This document shows positions 25,017-32,707 of a stretch of 32,707 nt of DNA, piece after piece. This DNA is from JAZKFR01 sp040386295 (lineage in GTDB: Bacteria > Pseudomonadota > Gammaproteobacteria > Burkholderiales > Rhodocyclaceae), in assembly GCA_040386295.1 (NCBI GenBank), contig JAZKFR010000071.1, positions 1 through 32,707 on the forward strand, written 5' to 3'. The stretch's first letter is position 1. Each line of letters starts with the position of its first letter. Below the pieces are notes generated by a model. That model was not told where the DNA came from, did not search any database, and worked only from the letters and a program-made list of their open reading frames with translations. The translations under genes and the position numbers were made by a program.

Positions 25017-26141
25017 ATGAACGACGTGCCGATTGCACCTGTCACTCCTCCTCTAGCTAATGCCAGGCCCCATAGCCTTTGGCATCAATGGCGGAATCCC
25101 TGGTTACTGCTGGCCGTATTAGCCCTTGCCCTAGCCATTTGGCAGTGGATTGAAACACGCTCACTGCTTGCCGATACCCAGCAAACGCTGGCGCGTCGTC
25201 TGGCCGACAGTGACGCGAGTACGAAAGAGAGTCGTACCCTGATCGTGCAAACGCAAGCGCAACTGGTCAATCTACAAGCTAAATTTGGCGTCTTGGAAAT
25301 GAAGCTGGCTGAGTCGCAGAGCCAACAAACGACCTTGGAAAATCTCTATCAAGAACTCACCCGCCATCGCGACGAATCGGTACTCACCGAAGTCGAACAA
25401 AGTGTCAGCTTGGCAGCGCAGCAGCTGCAGCTAGCCGCTAACGTACAAAGCGCCGTCTTGGCCTTGCAGGCAGCGGATGCGCGTTTGGCCAATAGCCAGA
25501 TGCCGCAGTTCACTGGCTTGCGCAAAGTGCTCAGCCGTGACTTGGAGCGCCTGCGTGCTTTGCCGCAACTGGATATGCCGGGGCTTAATCTACGCCTGGA
25601 AAATGTCATCGCCGCCTTAGATTATTTACCGCTGGCGATGGACGCCCGCCCGCGCACCGAAGCGAATAAGCCCGAAGCAAAGCAGAGTGCAGCGCAAAAA
25701 GTACAGGCGAAATCTGCTGAACACGCTAGCCCGTCTTTGCTTAAGGCTGATTTTTTGCGTCAGCCCCTAGGCCTTGCGCAAGCTTGGGCGACCGACTTCT
25801 GGGACGAATTGCGTGCCTTGATCCGTATTCAGCGTTTTGACCGAGATGAGCCTGCCTTGTTGGCACCTGGACAAGCCTTTTTTCTCCGTGAGAACCTCAA
25901 ATTACGCTTGCTTAACGCGCGCTTAGCCTTATTGGCGCACGATCAAGTGACCTTCCGCACCGACTTGCGCCAAACTCAGTTGTGGCTAGAACGCTACTTT
26001 GACGTTCGCCAAACGGCCGTAAAAAATGCGCAGTTTGTGCTCAAACAACTTGCCGAAGTCGAAATAGGGCGTGAACTACCGACCTTGAACGAAAGTTTGT
26101 CGGCGATTAAAAATCTCAAGTTAGCCAAGGAGCGCAAGTGA
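25017..26141 (+). CDS. hemX: HemX-like membrane protein (non-catalytic uroporphyrin-III methyltransferase-annotated)
   Basis: This 374-residue protein has a proline-rich cytoplasmic N-terminus, one transmembrane helix near residues 28-46 (PWLLLAVLALALAIW) and a long Gln/Ala/Leu-rich helical region of coiled-coil character at about 50-135. A C-terminal domain contains TDFWDELRALIRIQRFD and LRENLKLRLLNARLALLA. This is the HemX family (PF04375), often labelled uroporphyrin-III C-methyltransferase although the SAM-binding domain is absent. Its role with HemY in heme synthesis is undefined. It is translationally coupled to hemY by a GTGA overlap. Confidence 0.88.
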   Translation: MNDVPIAPVTPPLANARPHSLWHQWRNPWLLLAVLALALAIWQWIETRSLLADTQQTLARRLADSDASTKESRTLIVQTQAQLVNLQAKFGVLEMKLAESQSQQTTLENLYQELTRHRDESVLTEVEQSVSLAAQQLQLAANVQSAVLALQAADARLANSQMPQFTGLRKVLSRDLERLRALPQLDMPGLNLRLENVIAALDYLPLAMDARPRTEANKPEAKQSAAQKVQAKSAEHASPSLLKADFLRQPLGLAQAWATDFWDELRALIRIQRFDRDEPALLAPGQAFFLRENLKLRLLNARLALLAHDQVTFRTDLRQTQLWLERYFDVRQTAVKNAQFVLKQLAEVEIGRELPTLNESLSAIKNLKLAKERK

Positions 26142-27349
26142 AAGCCTTGCTCTGGTTTTTATCTCTGTTTGCCTTGGCGGCGGGCATATCGCTGCTGCTG
26201 CGCTTTAATGACGCGTATTTGCTGCTCATTTTTCCGCCTTACCGTATGGAGTTGTCGCTTAATTTCGCCCTGATTTTGCTTGCAGCAGCGTTTCTCCTTT
26301 TCTACGGCGCTTTACGCGGCTTAGCCTTAACGCGTGCTCTGCCCGCTCAGGTACGCGCTTTTCAGGCGCGGCGGCAGCGCGAAAAAACGGCTAATTCCAT
26401 GCACGCAGCTTTACGCTCTTTGTTTGAAGGGCGTTTTAGTCAGGCGCTCAAAAAAGCGCAAGAAGCCTACGAGCTTGCGCGTTCATCGGGCATGGCTTCC
26501 GGCATGGCCGCACTGCTGGCAGCGCGTGCAGCGCAACGCCTGGGCGACGCCGATAAAACAGCGCAGTGGCTAGCCTGTGTGACACAAGACGATGCGCAAT
26601 TGCAATCGGCCGCTTTAATGCTCGAAGCAGAAATGCTGATTAGTGCACGGCGTTTTGACGAAGCCGTTCCGGTTCTCCGCGCCTTGCAACAGCGCGCTGG
26701 CCGTCATATCGCCGCCTTGCGCCTCGAATTGCGCGCGGCACAGGGGCGTGCCGATTGGTCTGAGGTCTTACGTATCGCCCGTTTGCTAGAAAAATCTAAT
26801 GCGCTGACGCCGGCCTTAGCGGGCGAAATTAAGCTGAAAGCGCATCAACACATTATTCGTCAGAAGCGTAACGATCTCGCCCAATTGCTCGCCTATATGC
26901 ATGCCTTGCCGCGTAAAGAACGGAGCGTGCGTTTGGCGCGTGCGCTGGCCGAGGCGCTGCTTGAGCTGGGCGCGCATGATGAACTGCAAAGCTTGTTGGA
27001 AGAACAACTTGAGCTCGAATGGGATTCTCTCCTGGTTCGTTTCTACGGGCAGAGCTTGTGCGATCACATGAGCGATATGAGCGCTCAAATCAGTCGCTTA
27101 ACAACGCGTATTGCCTGGGCAGATCGCTGTCTGCTAGCGCATCCTGATGATCCCGAGTTACTGCTGACACTGGGGCGTCTATGTCTAGCACAACGTTTGT
27201 GGGGTAAAGCGCAAAACTATTTTGAAGCCTCTCTCGCCTTAAAGGATCGGCGTGAAATTCGGCTTGAGCTAGCGCGTTTCTTTGAACAAACCGAACGTCC
27301 CGAGAAGGCCATGTTGCACTATCGTGCTGCTGCAGAGAGCTTGCTGTGA
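26138..27349 (+). CDS. hemY: HemY, TPR membrane protein of the hem operon
   Basis: This 403-residue protein begins with two transmembrane segments (about residues 1-22 and 40-62) followed by tetratricopeptide-like helical repeats (FSQALKKAQEAYELARSSG, PELLLTLGRLCLAQRLWGKAQ). This is the proteobacterial HemY of the hemCDXY operon, unrelated to the Bacillus protoporphyrinogen oxidase of the same name. The reaction it supports is not known. The start is GTG, overlapping the hemX stop as GTGA, with CAAGGAG upstream as ribosome-binding site. Confidence 0.92.
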   Translation: MKALLWFLSLFALAAGISLLLRFNDAYLLLIFPPYRMELSLNFALILLAAAFLLFYGALRGLALTRALPAQVRAFQARRQREKTANSMHAALRSLFEGRFSQALKKAQEAYELARSSGMASGMAALLAARAAQRLGDADKTAQWLACVTQDDAQLQSAALMLEAEMLISARRFDEAVPVLRALQQRAGRHIAALRLELRAAQGRADWSEVLRIARLLEKSNALTPALAGEIKLKAHQHIIRQKRNDLAQLLAYMHALPRKERSVRLARALAEALLELGAHDELQSLLEEQLELEWDSLLVRFYGQSLCDHMSDMSAQISRLTTRIAWADRCLLAHPDDPELLLTLGRLCLAQRLWGKAQNYFEASLALKDRREIRLELARFFEQTERPEKAMLHYRAAAESLL

Positions 27350-28221
27350 ACACCATGCACATCACGGTTGCTGGGCAACTTTGCCACCTCGCTGTATTGA
27401 ATCAAAGTGCAGCTCAGGATGACCGAGAGCGGCCAAGTATTGACGTACAGCAAGACCTGTTGAACGGCGCTCAGCAGCCGACGCCCATTCTCTTTGTCCA
27501 TGGTGCGGCAAATGACGGTGCTGTCTGGCAAGCCGTGGCAGCTGGCCTGAGCCGTCGTGAAAGCCCGCTTTTAATCCCTGATCTGCCTGGCCATGGCCGT
27601 TCACAAGGCGCGCCGCTGAACAGTATTGAGGCGCTTGCCGACTGGCTGTTGGCGTTACTCGATGTGCTGCATTTGCCCCGTGTCACCCTGGTTGCTCACT
27701 CGATGGGTGCCTTGCTTGCGCTAGAGGCTGCTGCACGTTATCCGCAACGGATTAGCCAGCTTGCTCTGATTGGCATTAGCGCACCGATGCCCGTTTCTGA
27801 GCAACTGCTTGAGATGGCGCAGCACGATCCAGAGCAGGCTTATCAAAAAATCGCTCAATATTCGCATCATCTTAGCCAGGCCGATAGCGTAACGGCTGCC
27901 AGCAAAGCAAAGATTGAGGCCACCTTGGCCTTGCTCAAACGGAGCTTGCCCGGCGTTCTGGCGACGGATTTGATGAACTGCCATCAATACGTCAATGGTC
28001 TGCATGCCGCAAGCCAAGTTGCTTGCCCCACACTGCTGTTGTTAGCACAACAAGATCGAATGACGCCAACGCGCAACGTAGCGCCGCTGCAAGCTGCATT
28101 GCGCCAAGTCGAACGTGTCGACATCGCCGATTGTGGTCACGCCCTGATGAGTGAACAAAGCGAAGGTGTGCTTGCAGTGCTGAGCAGATTCCTAAGCGAG
28201 GGTTTGGCAGGATTGGTTTAG
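27346..28221 (+). CDS. Alpha/beta-fold hydrolase
   Basis: This 291-residue protein has the complete alpha/beta hydrolase signature: oxyanion region FVHGAANDG, the DLPGHGRS turn, nucleophile Ser119 in VAHSMGALLA, Asp in LAQQDRMTP and His in IADCGHALMSE. There is no signal peptide, so it is probably cytoplasmic. The substrate cannot be read. An apparent insertion at residues 20-45 separates the first strands. It starts with GTG overlapping the hemY stop (GTGA), so it is translated with the hem operon. Its link to tetrapyrrole metabolism is only positional. Confidence 0.9.
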   Translation: MNTMHITVAGQLCHLAVLNQSAAQDDRERPSIDVQQDLLNGAQQPTPILFVHGAANDGAVWQAVAAGLSRRESPLLIPDLPGHGRSQGAPLNSIEALADWLLALLDVLHLPRVTLVAHSMGALLALEAAARYPQRISQLALIGISAPMPVSEQLLEMAQHDPEQAYQKIAQYSHHLSQADSVTAASKAKIEATLALLKRSLPGVLATDLMNCHQYVNGLHAASQVACPTLLLLAQQDRMTPTRNVAPLQAALRQVERVDIADCGHALMSEQSEGVLAVLSRFLSEGLAGLV

Positions 28222-28282
28222 CGGACGTTGCACAATCGAGATTCGAGATAACGGGTAAAAAATAACAACACAGGGATGGGTT

Positions 28283-30517
28283 ATGCGCGAATTTTCAGGA
28301 AGCTGGATACGCCACAGTGGGGATATTTGGGGCGGTCTTGCCGCCATGCTGGTCGCTTTGCCCGCCTCAGTCGCCTTTGGCGTGACGGTTTACTCGGCGA
28401 TTAGCCCAGAATATGCCGCTTTTGGCGCTCTAGCTGGCGTGCTCGGAGCCACTGTCCTTGGCCTAGTTGCCCCAATTTTTGGGGGTACCGATCGCTTAAT
28501 CAGCGCGCCCTGTGCCCCCGCCGCTGCGGTGCTCACTGCTTTTGCCATTGATCTGGTACAGCAAGGAACTGCGCCTACAACCATTGTTTTGCTGATGACC
28601 GTACTCGGTCTGCTGACAGGCGTTATTCAACTGCTGATCGGCGCTCTTGGGCTTGGCAAGTTGATACGTTACATTCCCTACCCAGTCGCCAGTGGTTATC
28701 TGAGCGGCGTCGCCTTGCTCATTATCGGCAGCCAACTGCCTAATTTCCTCGGCGCAGCCAAAGGCTCTTTTTGGTTAGCCGCCTTACTTAATCCCGATAC
28801 TTGGGATTGGCGAGCCCTGGTCATTGGCATGACTACGGTTGTGACTACGCTCTATGTGCCGAAATTAACGCGCGCAATCCCAGCAACAATCGTCGGCATT
28901 GTGGCGGGCGTTCTAAGTTACCTTGCCTTGGCCAGCGACGATCCACGCCTATTTGAACTGCCGGGCAATTCCCTTGTTATCGGCGCCATTGGCGCAAATA
29001 GCAGCGGCTATTTTGGTTTGATTACCGACCGCTGGTTACAGATCGGCGAGCTCAAGCTGGCGCAGATCGCTAGCCTGGCGGTTAGTGCGCTAACCCTAGC
29101 CGCTTTGCTCTGTATCGATACCCTCAAAACTTGCGTCGTTCTTGATCAGCTAACGGCCACTCGGCATCAGCCCAATCGTGAATTGATTGCACAAGGATTA
29201 GCTAATTTCTTCGCCTCCGCCGCTGGCGGATTACCGGGCGCTGGCACCATGGGCGCCAGCATGGTGAACCTAAATAGCGGCGCCAAAACGCGTATTTCCG
29301 GGATCATCGAAGGTGTCTTCACTCTGTTAGTTGCCGTCGTGCTAGGGGCTTTTATCGCTTGGATTCCGATCGCAGCGCTAAGTGGTGTGCTGATCATTAT
29401 CGGCTTTCGTATGATCGATACCGATCCCCTGCGTTTTCTCGAATCACGCGCAACTGTGCTCGACTTCATCGTCGTGCTTGCCGTTATTGGCGTCACCTTA
29501 AGTGTTGGCTTAATTGCCGCTTCGGTCGTTGGCGTCGTTCTGTCCGTCATCCTCTTCCTGCGTGAACAAGTAGGCGGCAATATCGTGCGGCGTAAAAGTT
29601 TTCTCAGCCAGCGCTCTTCTACCTGGTATCGCTCTGAGGCCGAAACCCGAACCCTGGAACAAAAGGGCAATAGTGCGGTTGTCTTCGAGCTACAAGGCAG
29701 TCTTTTCTTTGGCACTGCTTATCAGCTGTATCGCACGCTTGAACCCGAGTTACGTCTCCGTGATTTTGTCATTATCGACATGCAGCGCGTGCAATCACTG
29801 GATATTACGGCAGCTCATATGCTTAATTTGGTGCGCGATACCCTGCATGAACGCGGCGTTCCTCTGCTGCTCTCGAATGTACGAGAAAGTCTGCCGAATG
29901 GGCGCAACTTAAGAGAGTTTCTCGATCTAACCAGATTGACAGCGCCCAAAGTCATGAAAGACGGCAAAAATTCAAATGTCCGTTTTTTTACCACCTTGGA
30001 ATCAGCGATCAAGTGGGTGGAGGATCGCTTGGTCGATGCCCCGCCGGAGCAGGCACAAAGCAACCTACCGCCCTTGGAACTGTACGAAATGGCGCTGTTT
30101 CAAGGACGTAAAGACTCGATGCTCAACACGCTAGAGGCGTGTATGGAAAAACGTTCGTGGAAAGCAGGCAGTAAAATCTATGCGCGCAACGACAACGGCG
30201 ATGAGCTATACCTTATTCGCAGCGGTGAAGTGCGCATTCTTGGCAACATCGGAGGCGGGCAAGAGCTGCACCACATCGCAACATTTGGGCGCGGGGAATT
30301 TTTTGGCGGATTGGCGTTTCTCGACCGTCGGCCTCGCGGTAACGATGCCGTGGTCTATCAGGACGCTGAAATGTTCGTGCTGACCCTAACACAGTTCAAA
30401 CGCTTGGCCGAAGAGCACAAACGACTAGCTTTCATTCTACTTTCTGACATTGCACGCACTCTGGCTATCCGTTTGCGTCATGCCGACGGCGAACTCACCC
30501 TGCTGCACGATGATTAG
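28283..30517 (+). CDS. SulP/SLC26-family anion transporter with STAS and cyclic-nucleotide-like domains
   Basis: This 744-residue protein has a long membrane domain (about residues 12-430) with SulP motifs such as GGTDRLISAPCAPAAAVLTAF and ASAAGGLPGAGTMGAS. A STAS domain follows (about 465-570, VIIDMQRVQSLDITAAHML), then a cyclic-nucleotide-binding fold (about 610-725). SulP proteins carry sulfate, bicarbonate or dicarboxylates; the substrate is not readable. The phosphate-binding cassette reads FGGLAFLDRRPRGND (674-688): Arg685 is kept, but the Glu that normally grips the ribose is Gly676, so cAMP binding is doubtful. AGGGA precedes the ATG. The gene stands alone, 61 bp after the hydrolase. 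Confidence 0.92.
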   Translation: MREFSGSWIRHSGDIWGGLAAMLVALPASVAFGVTVYSAISPEYAAFGALAGVLGATVLGLVAPIFGGTDRLISAPCAPAAAVLTAFAIDLVQQGTAPTTIVLLMTVLGLLTGVIQLLIGALGLGKLIRYIPYPVASGYLSGVALLIIGSQLPNFLGAAKGSFWLAALLNPDTWDWRALVIGMTTVVTTLYVPKLTRAIPATIVGIVAGVLSYLALASDDPRLFELPGNSLVIGAIGANSSGYFGLITDRWLQIGELKLAQIASLAVSALTLAALLCIDTLKTCVVLDQLTATRHQPNRELIAQGLANFFASAAGGLPGAGTMGASMVNLNSGAKTRISGIIEGVFTLLVAVVLGAFIAWIPIAALSGVLIIIGFRMIDTDPLRFLESRATVLDFIVVLAVIGVTLSVGLIAASVVGVVLSVILFLREQVGGNIVRRKSFLSQRSSTWYRSEAETRTLEQKGNSAVVFELQGSLFFGTAYQLYRTLEPELRLRDFVIIDMQRVQSLDITAAHMLNLVRDTLHERGVPLLLSNVRESLPNGRNLREFLDLTRLTAPKVMKDGKNSNVRFFTTLESAIKWVEDRLVDAPPEQAQSNLPPLELYEMALFQGRKDSMLNTLEACMEKRSWKAGSKIYARNDNGDELYLIRSGEVRILGNIGGGQELHHIATFGRGEFFGGLAFLDRRPRGNDAVVYQDAEMFVLTLTQFKRLAEEHKRLAFILLSDIARTLAIRLRHADGELTLLHDD

Positions 30518-30552
30518 CCTCGTAGCTAGCTGGGTACAGGTTTTATGCTTTT
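30518..30552 (+). terminator. Possible terminator after the SulP gene
   Basis: CCT-GTA (with one bulged C) can pair with TACAGG at 30535-30540, followed by TTTTATGCTTTTTT. The stem is short and the loop long, so the structure is weak, but the T-rich end and its place between convergent stops favour termination. Confidence 0.35.
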
Positions 30553-31005
30553 TTACACCTTGAACATATGCGCAGCATTGCTCACCGAGTCGCCAGGGTT
30601 GGCCGGTGGCCATTCGTGCTGCCAAGTACGCGCAATATGTGATTCGTTGCGCATGACCTCGATGATTTGCTCACCGTTCGTATTCGAATCAAGAGGCATG
30701 CGCAGCATACCAATCACTTGACCATTTTCAGGGTTGGTGCAGAAAGAACGCGTATTGTTTACGCTGGCCATGAAATTAACGTCTAACAGCATTCTCGTAA
30801 ATTCAGGTGTTCGCTCTGTGGGTAAAGCGCCAAAATCAATGTAAAGCAGCAGCTGCTCTGCCTGCTCTGTACCCGTAGACTGCATTTGCATCTGCACATT
30901 ATCGATTCGTAACAAGCCATTTCCTGCCAACTCTTCCCAATTATCAGCCGCTCCCGCAGCCGCTGATATTTCTTTCACAATTCTTTCAAAAATAGGGTGA
31001 CTCAT
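30553..31005 (-). CDS. CesT-like (type III secretion chaperone-fold) protein
   Basis: This 150-residue protein starts MSHPIFERIVKEI; the ATG at 31005 is preceded by a good AGAGAGG site, so a longer in-frame start was rejected. The pattern fits the CesT/Tir-chaperone family: an N-terminal helix, a strand pair (LLRIDNVQMQMQ), LLLYIDFGALP, a helix LLDVNFMASV, a strand GQVIGMLRMPLD, and a last helix (EQIIEVMRNESHIARTWQHEW). Such proteins are small acidic homodimers that hold effectors for type III secretion. No secretion gene is in this window, so it is an orphan. The fold call rests on pattern only. Confidence 0.65.
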   Translation of the reverse strand: MSHPIFERIVKEISAAAGAADNWEELAGNGLLRIDNVQMQMQSTGTEQAEQLLLYIDFGALPTERTPEFTRMLLDVNFMASVNNTRSFCTNPENGQVIGMLRMPLDSNTNGEQIIEVMRNESHIARTWQHEWPPANPGDSVSNAAHMFKV

Positions 31006-31236
31006 GCGACCTCTCTGCTTAAATGATTTTGACTTATTCGTGCGTTCATTATGCCAAGATGCCTTGCCGGGCAAAATAACTAACACGCTGGCATTAGCTT
31101 AACGTACCGTAGGCATTTCAAGCTATCGCTCTAAGAGAAAAATTGCAGACAAACTGCAAAATGGATCAGCTCTGTGTCTATGTGGCATTGCGGTGAACGT
31201 ATCGAGCCGTGACAGCGCGCTTAATCATTTTCCTGA

Positions 31237-32622
31237 TCAAGGCGCCTCGTGCCGCTTAATGATGTCAGCATAAATGCGGATGTTTTCCACCATAGTGACA
31301 GCCTCACCACCACGCCCCTTGCCCGACTTCAAGCGACGGTAGTAATTAGGCCTCGCCAGTAGAGGAAGCACCTTTTTCATTTCGTACCAGACATCAGCAT
31401 TTGCCTGCACCCCTTTCGCGATATTCCGTGCAGCATTAAGGTGGCCCATGCCAAGATTGTATGCGGCAAGCGCTAGCCATAAACGATCCGGCTCTTGCGT
31501 CCCCGCTGGCAGTGCATCACGCAAACTAGCCAAATAATTTGACCCTGCACGGATACTTTCTTCCGGGTCGAGTCGATTACTTACGCCGAGTTGGTCCGCC
31601 GTTTCTTCAGTTAGCATCATCATCCCGCGCACCCCAGTCACACTGGTCGCCAGAGGATTCCATTGCGACTCTTGATAAGCCAGAGCCGCCAGTAAACGCC
31701 AGTCAATCCCCGTACGTGCCTGAGCTGTTTTAAACGAATTTCGATAACGTGGTAACACGGTGCGCATGCGTTCGAGTAAAGAAACAATATCGACTTGCTT
31801 CAGTCGCTCTACGTGGCCAAAGTAACGATCCTTGAGGCTGCCTAAGCGCCCATCCTGAGCTATTTCGGTAATAAATTCATTGGCTTGGCGAAGCAAGTTC
31901 GGATCGCCGTGTGGTGCAAACAACCAAGTAATGGGTCGCTCTGGCTCAATGCTCAAGCTACTCTGCAACTCGGGGTAATAATTGACAGCAAGGCTGAATA
32001 CGGCCTGATCAACCAAAGCAAGCGTGACGCCTTTTTTTGCGACTTCGGCTAGTAAAGTAAGTTCGTCCTTATTGTTTTCTTCAACTATGTCTACCGTTGG
32101 CCATTGAGTTTGTATTTTCCGCAAAGCTTCTGCTTGCTGGGATTTGGCGATGACGTGTACCGTTCTTCCTGCCAATTGCTCAAAGCTGCCTAGCGGTAGC
32201 GAGGCTTCGTGCGTGACGAATACATTCTTGCTTGCAAAATAGGGAGAGCTGGACCTAGCTAGGCTCGCCGCACCCGGTTTTGTCGGTATTTCAATTTCTG
32301 GGGTTAGCCAAGCAGCAGCAAAATGCACCTCGCCTTTTTTTAGCTTCTCCTGAATCTCCAAGTCGCTTTTTGCCAAGACAAACTGCACCGTTTTGCCAAG
32401 TTTTTGCGCAAACATCTGTACCAAATCGTGTTCAAAACCGATTGCGTTTTGCTGTTGGCTCTCGTCATAAAAATAACTGGTCGCGCCTAGGCGCGTAGCA
32501 ATAACTAACTGATTTTTATTGTCCTGAGAATAAGCATCGCGTTTCCCTCCGAAAGCTAAGGCGAAAAACAGAATAGCCAGCGTCAGCCCCAAGCAAAAAA
32601 ATAATGTGTGTAAACGATTCAA
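31237..32622 (-). CDS. mltF: MltF, membrane-bound lytic murein transglycosylase F
   Basis: This 461-residue protein has an N-terminal hydrophobic segment (about residues 7-25), a periplasmic solute-binding-like regulatory domain (38-270; QLVIATRLGATSYFY, IGFEHDLVQMFAQKLG) and a C-terminal SLT lysozyme-like domain. The catalytic Glu is Glu318 in LAYQESQWNP, followed by GVRGMMMLTEETA and a late YNLGMGHLNAARN. MltF cleaves peptidoglycan to 1,6-anhydromuropeptides; in Pseudomonas the first domain senses muropeptides and activates the second. There is no lipobox Cys at the hydrophobic segment, so it may be helix-anchored rather than lipidated. The start is TTG, forced by an in-frame TAG just upstream, with an AGG site. 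Confidence 0.94.
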   Translation of the reverse strand: MNRLHTLFFCLGLTLAILFFALAFGGKRDAYSQDNKNQLVIATRLGATSYFYDESQQQNAIGFEHDLVQMFAQKLGKTVQFVLAKSDLEIQEKLKKGEVHFAAAWLTPEIEIPTKPGAASLARSSSPYFASKNVFVTHEASLPLGSFEQLAGRTVHVIAKSQQAEALRKIQTQWPTVDIVEENNKDELTLLAEVAKKGVTLALVDQAVFSLAVNYYPELQSSLSIEPERPITWLFAPHGDPNLLRQANEFITEIAQDGRLGSLKDRYFGHVERLKQVDIVSLLERMRTVLPRYRNSFKTAQARTGIDWRLLAALAYQESQWNPLATSVTGVRGMMMLTEETADQLGVSNRLDPEESIRAGSNYLASLRDALPAGTQEPDRLWLALAAYNLGMGHLNAARNIAKGVQANADVWYEMKKVLPLLARPNYYRRLKSGKGRGGEAVTMVENIRIYADIIKRHEAP

Positions 32623-32655
32623 TGTTCTGACCTATGTTAGTATCCGCCGCCGGAC

Positions 32656-32707
32656 GGAGAGGTGGCAGAGTGGTCGAATGTACCTGACCCGAAATCAGGC
32701 GTACTGC
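32656..32707 (+). tRNA. tRNA-Ser(CGA), 3' part cut by window edge
   Basis: The 5' acceptor strand GGAGAGG, a D arm (GGCAGAGTGGTCGAA) and a perfect anticodon stem CCTGA/TCAGG are followed by the start of a long variable arm, the layout of a class II seryl tRNA. The seven-base loop reads CCCGAAA, giving anticodon CGA for UCG codons. Position 33 is C instead of the near-universal T. The 3' half lies beyond the window. It is divergent from mltF, with its promoter probably in the 33-bp gap and the start of mltF. Confidence 0.88.

Noticed and set aside
29167..29715. 182-residue minus-strand open frame inside the SulP gene
   Set aside because: It is antisense to a clearly coding membrane domain; low-complexity Thr/Ser/Pro composition is typical of a shadow frame.
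1..32707. CRISPR array, prophage, insertion sequence or integrase
   Set aside because: No repeat-spacer pattern, terminal inverted repeats, transposase or integrase motifs were seen; the only repeat arrays are the 13-bp and 5-bp tandem tracts.

Overview
The window reads as a chromosomal segment of a moderate-GC betaproteobacterium, most likely Burkholderiales; an Oxalobacteraceae-like genome is my guess from protein style and base composition, not something the sequence proves. The evidence is the gene content: a hemC-hemD-hemX-hemY block, bamD next to rluD-pgeF, yajC-secD-secF, a DUF1841 protein, short SppA, HtrA beside Nif3, and a Ser tRNA of beta/gamma type. No insertion sequence, prophage, integrase or CRISPR array is visible. 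I find 26 protein genes and one tRNA (cut by the right edge), with the first gene cut by the left edge.

Region 1-5.8 kb is the most unusual part. It encodes a circularly permuted ATP-grasp ligase (minus strand), the proteasome-like Anbu peptidase (plus) and a very large transglutaminase fused to a DUF2126 amidoligase (plus). These belong to the Anbu-linked peptide ligation/transglutamination gene set, predicted by comparative genomics but with no settled substrate. The customary alpha-E partner would lie left of the window.

Region 5.9-15.4 kb is largely housekeeping. It has a membrane-anchored single-PDZ HtrA protease divergent from a Nif3-like protein, a pentanucleotide microsatellite, the Sec accessory genes yajC-secD-secF, GTPase BipA/TypA and acetyl-CoA synthetase. 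Region 15.5-22.1 kb holds a DUF1841 protein, an isolated glycosyltransferase, SppA, then bamD divergent from rluD-pgeF, and a ZIP metal transporter with its own promoter.

Region 22.1-28.2 kb starts with a receiver/GGDEF-like protein whose two signalling domains both look catalytically dead. A strong terminator follows, then hemC-hemD-hemX-hemY and an alpha/beta hydrolase coupled to hemY by a GTGA overlap. Region 28.3-32.7 kb has a SulP transporter with STAS and cyclic-nucleotide-like domains, an orphan CesT-type (type III secretion chaperone-like) protein, lytic transglycosylase MltF and a tRNA-Ser(CGA) with an unexpected C at position 33.

Cell-envelope functions dominate (Sec, BamD, SppA, HtrA, MltF, PgeF), alongside tetrapyrrole synthesis and the peptide-ligation/Anbu cluster. 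Positions and motifs were read by eye; family assignments come from recognised motifs, not database searches.
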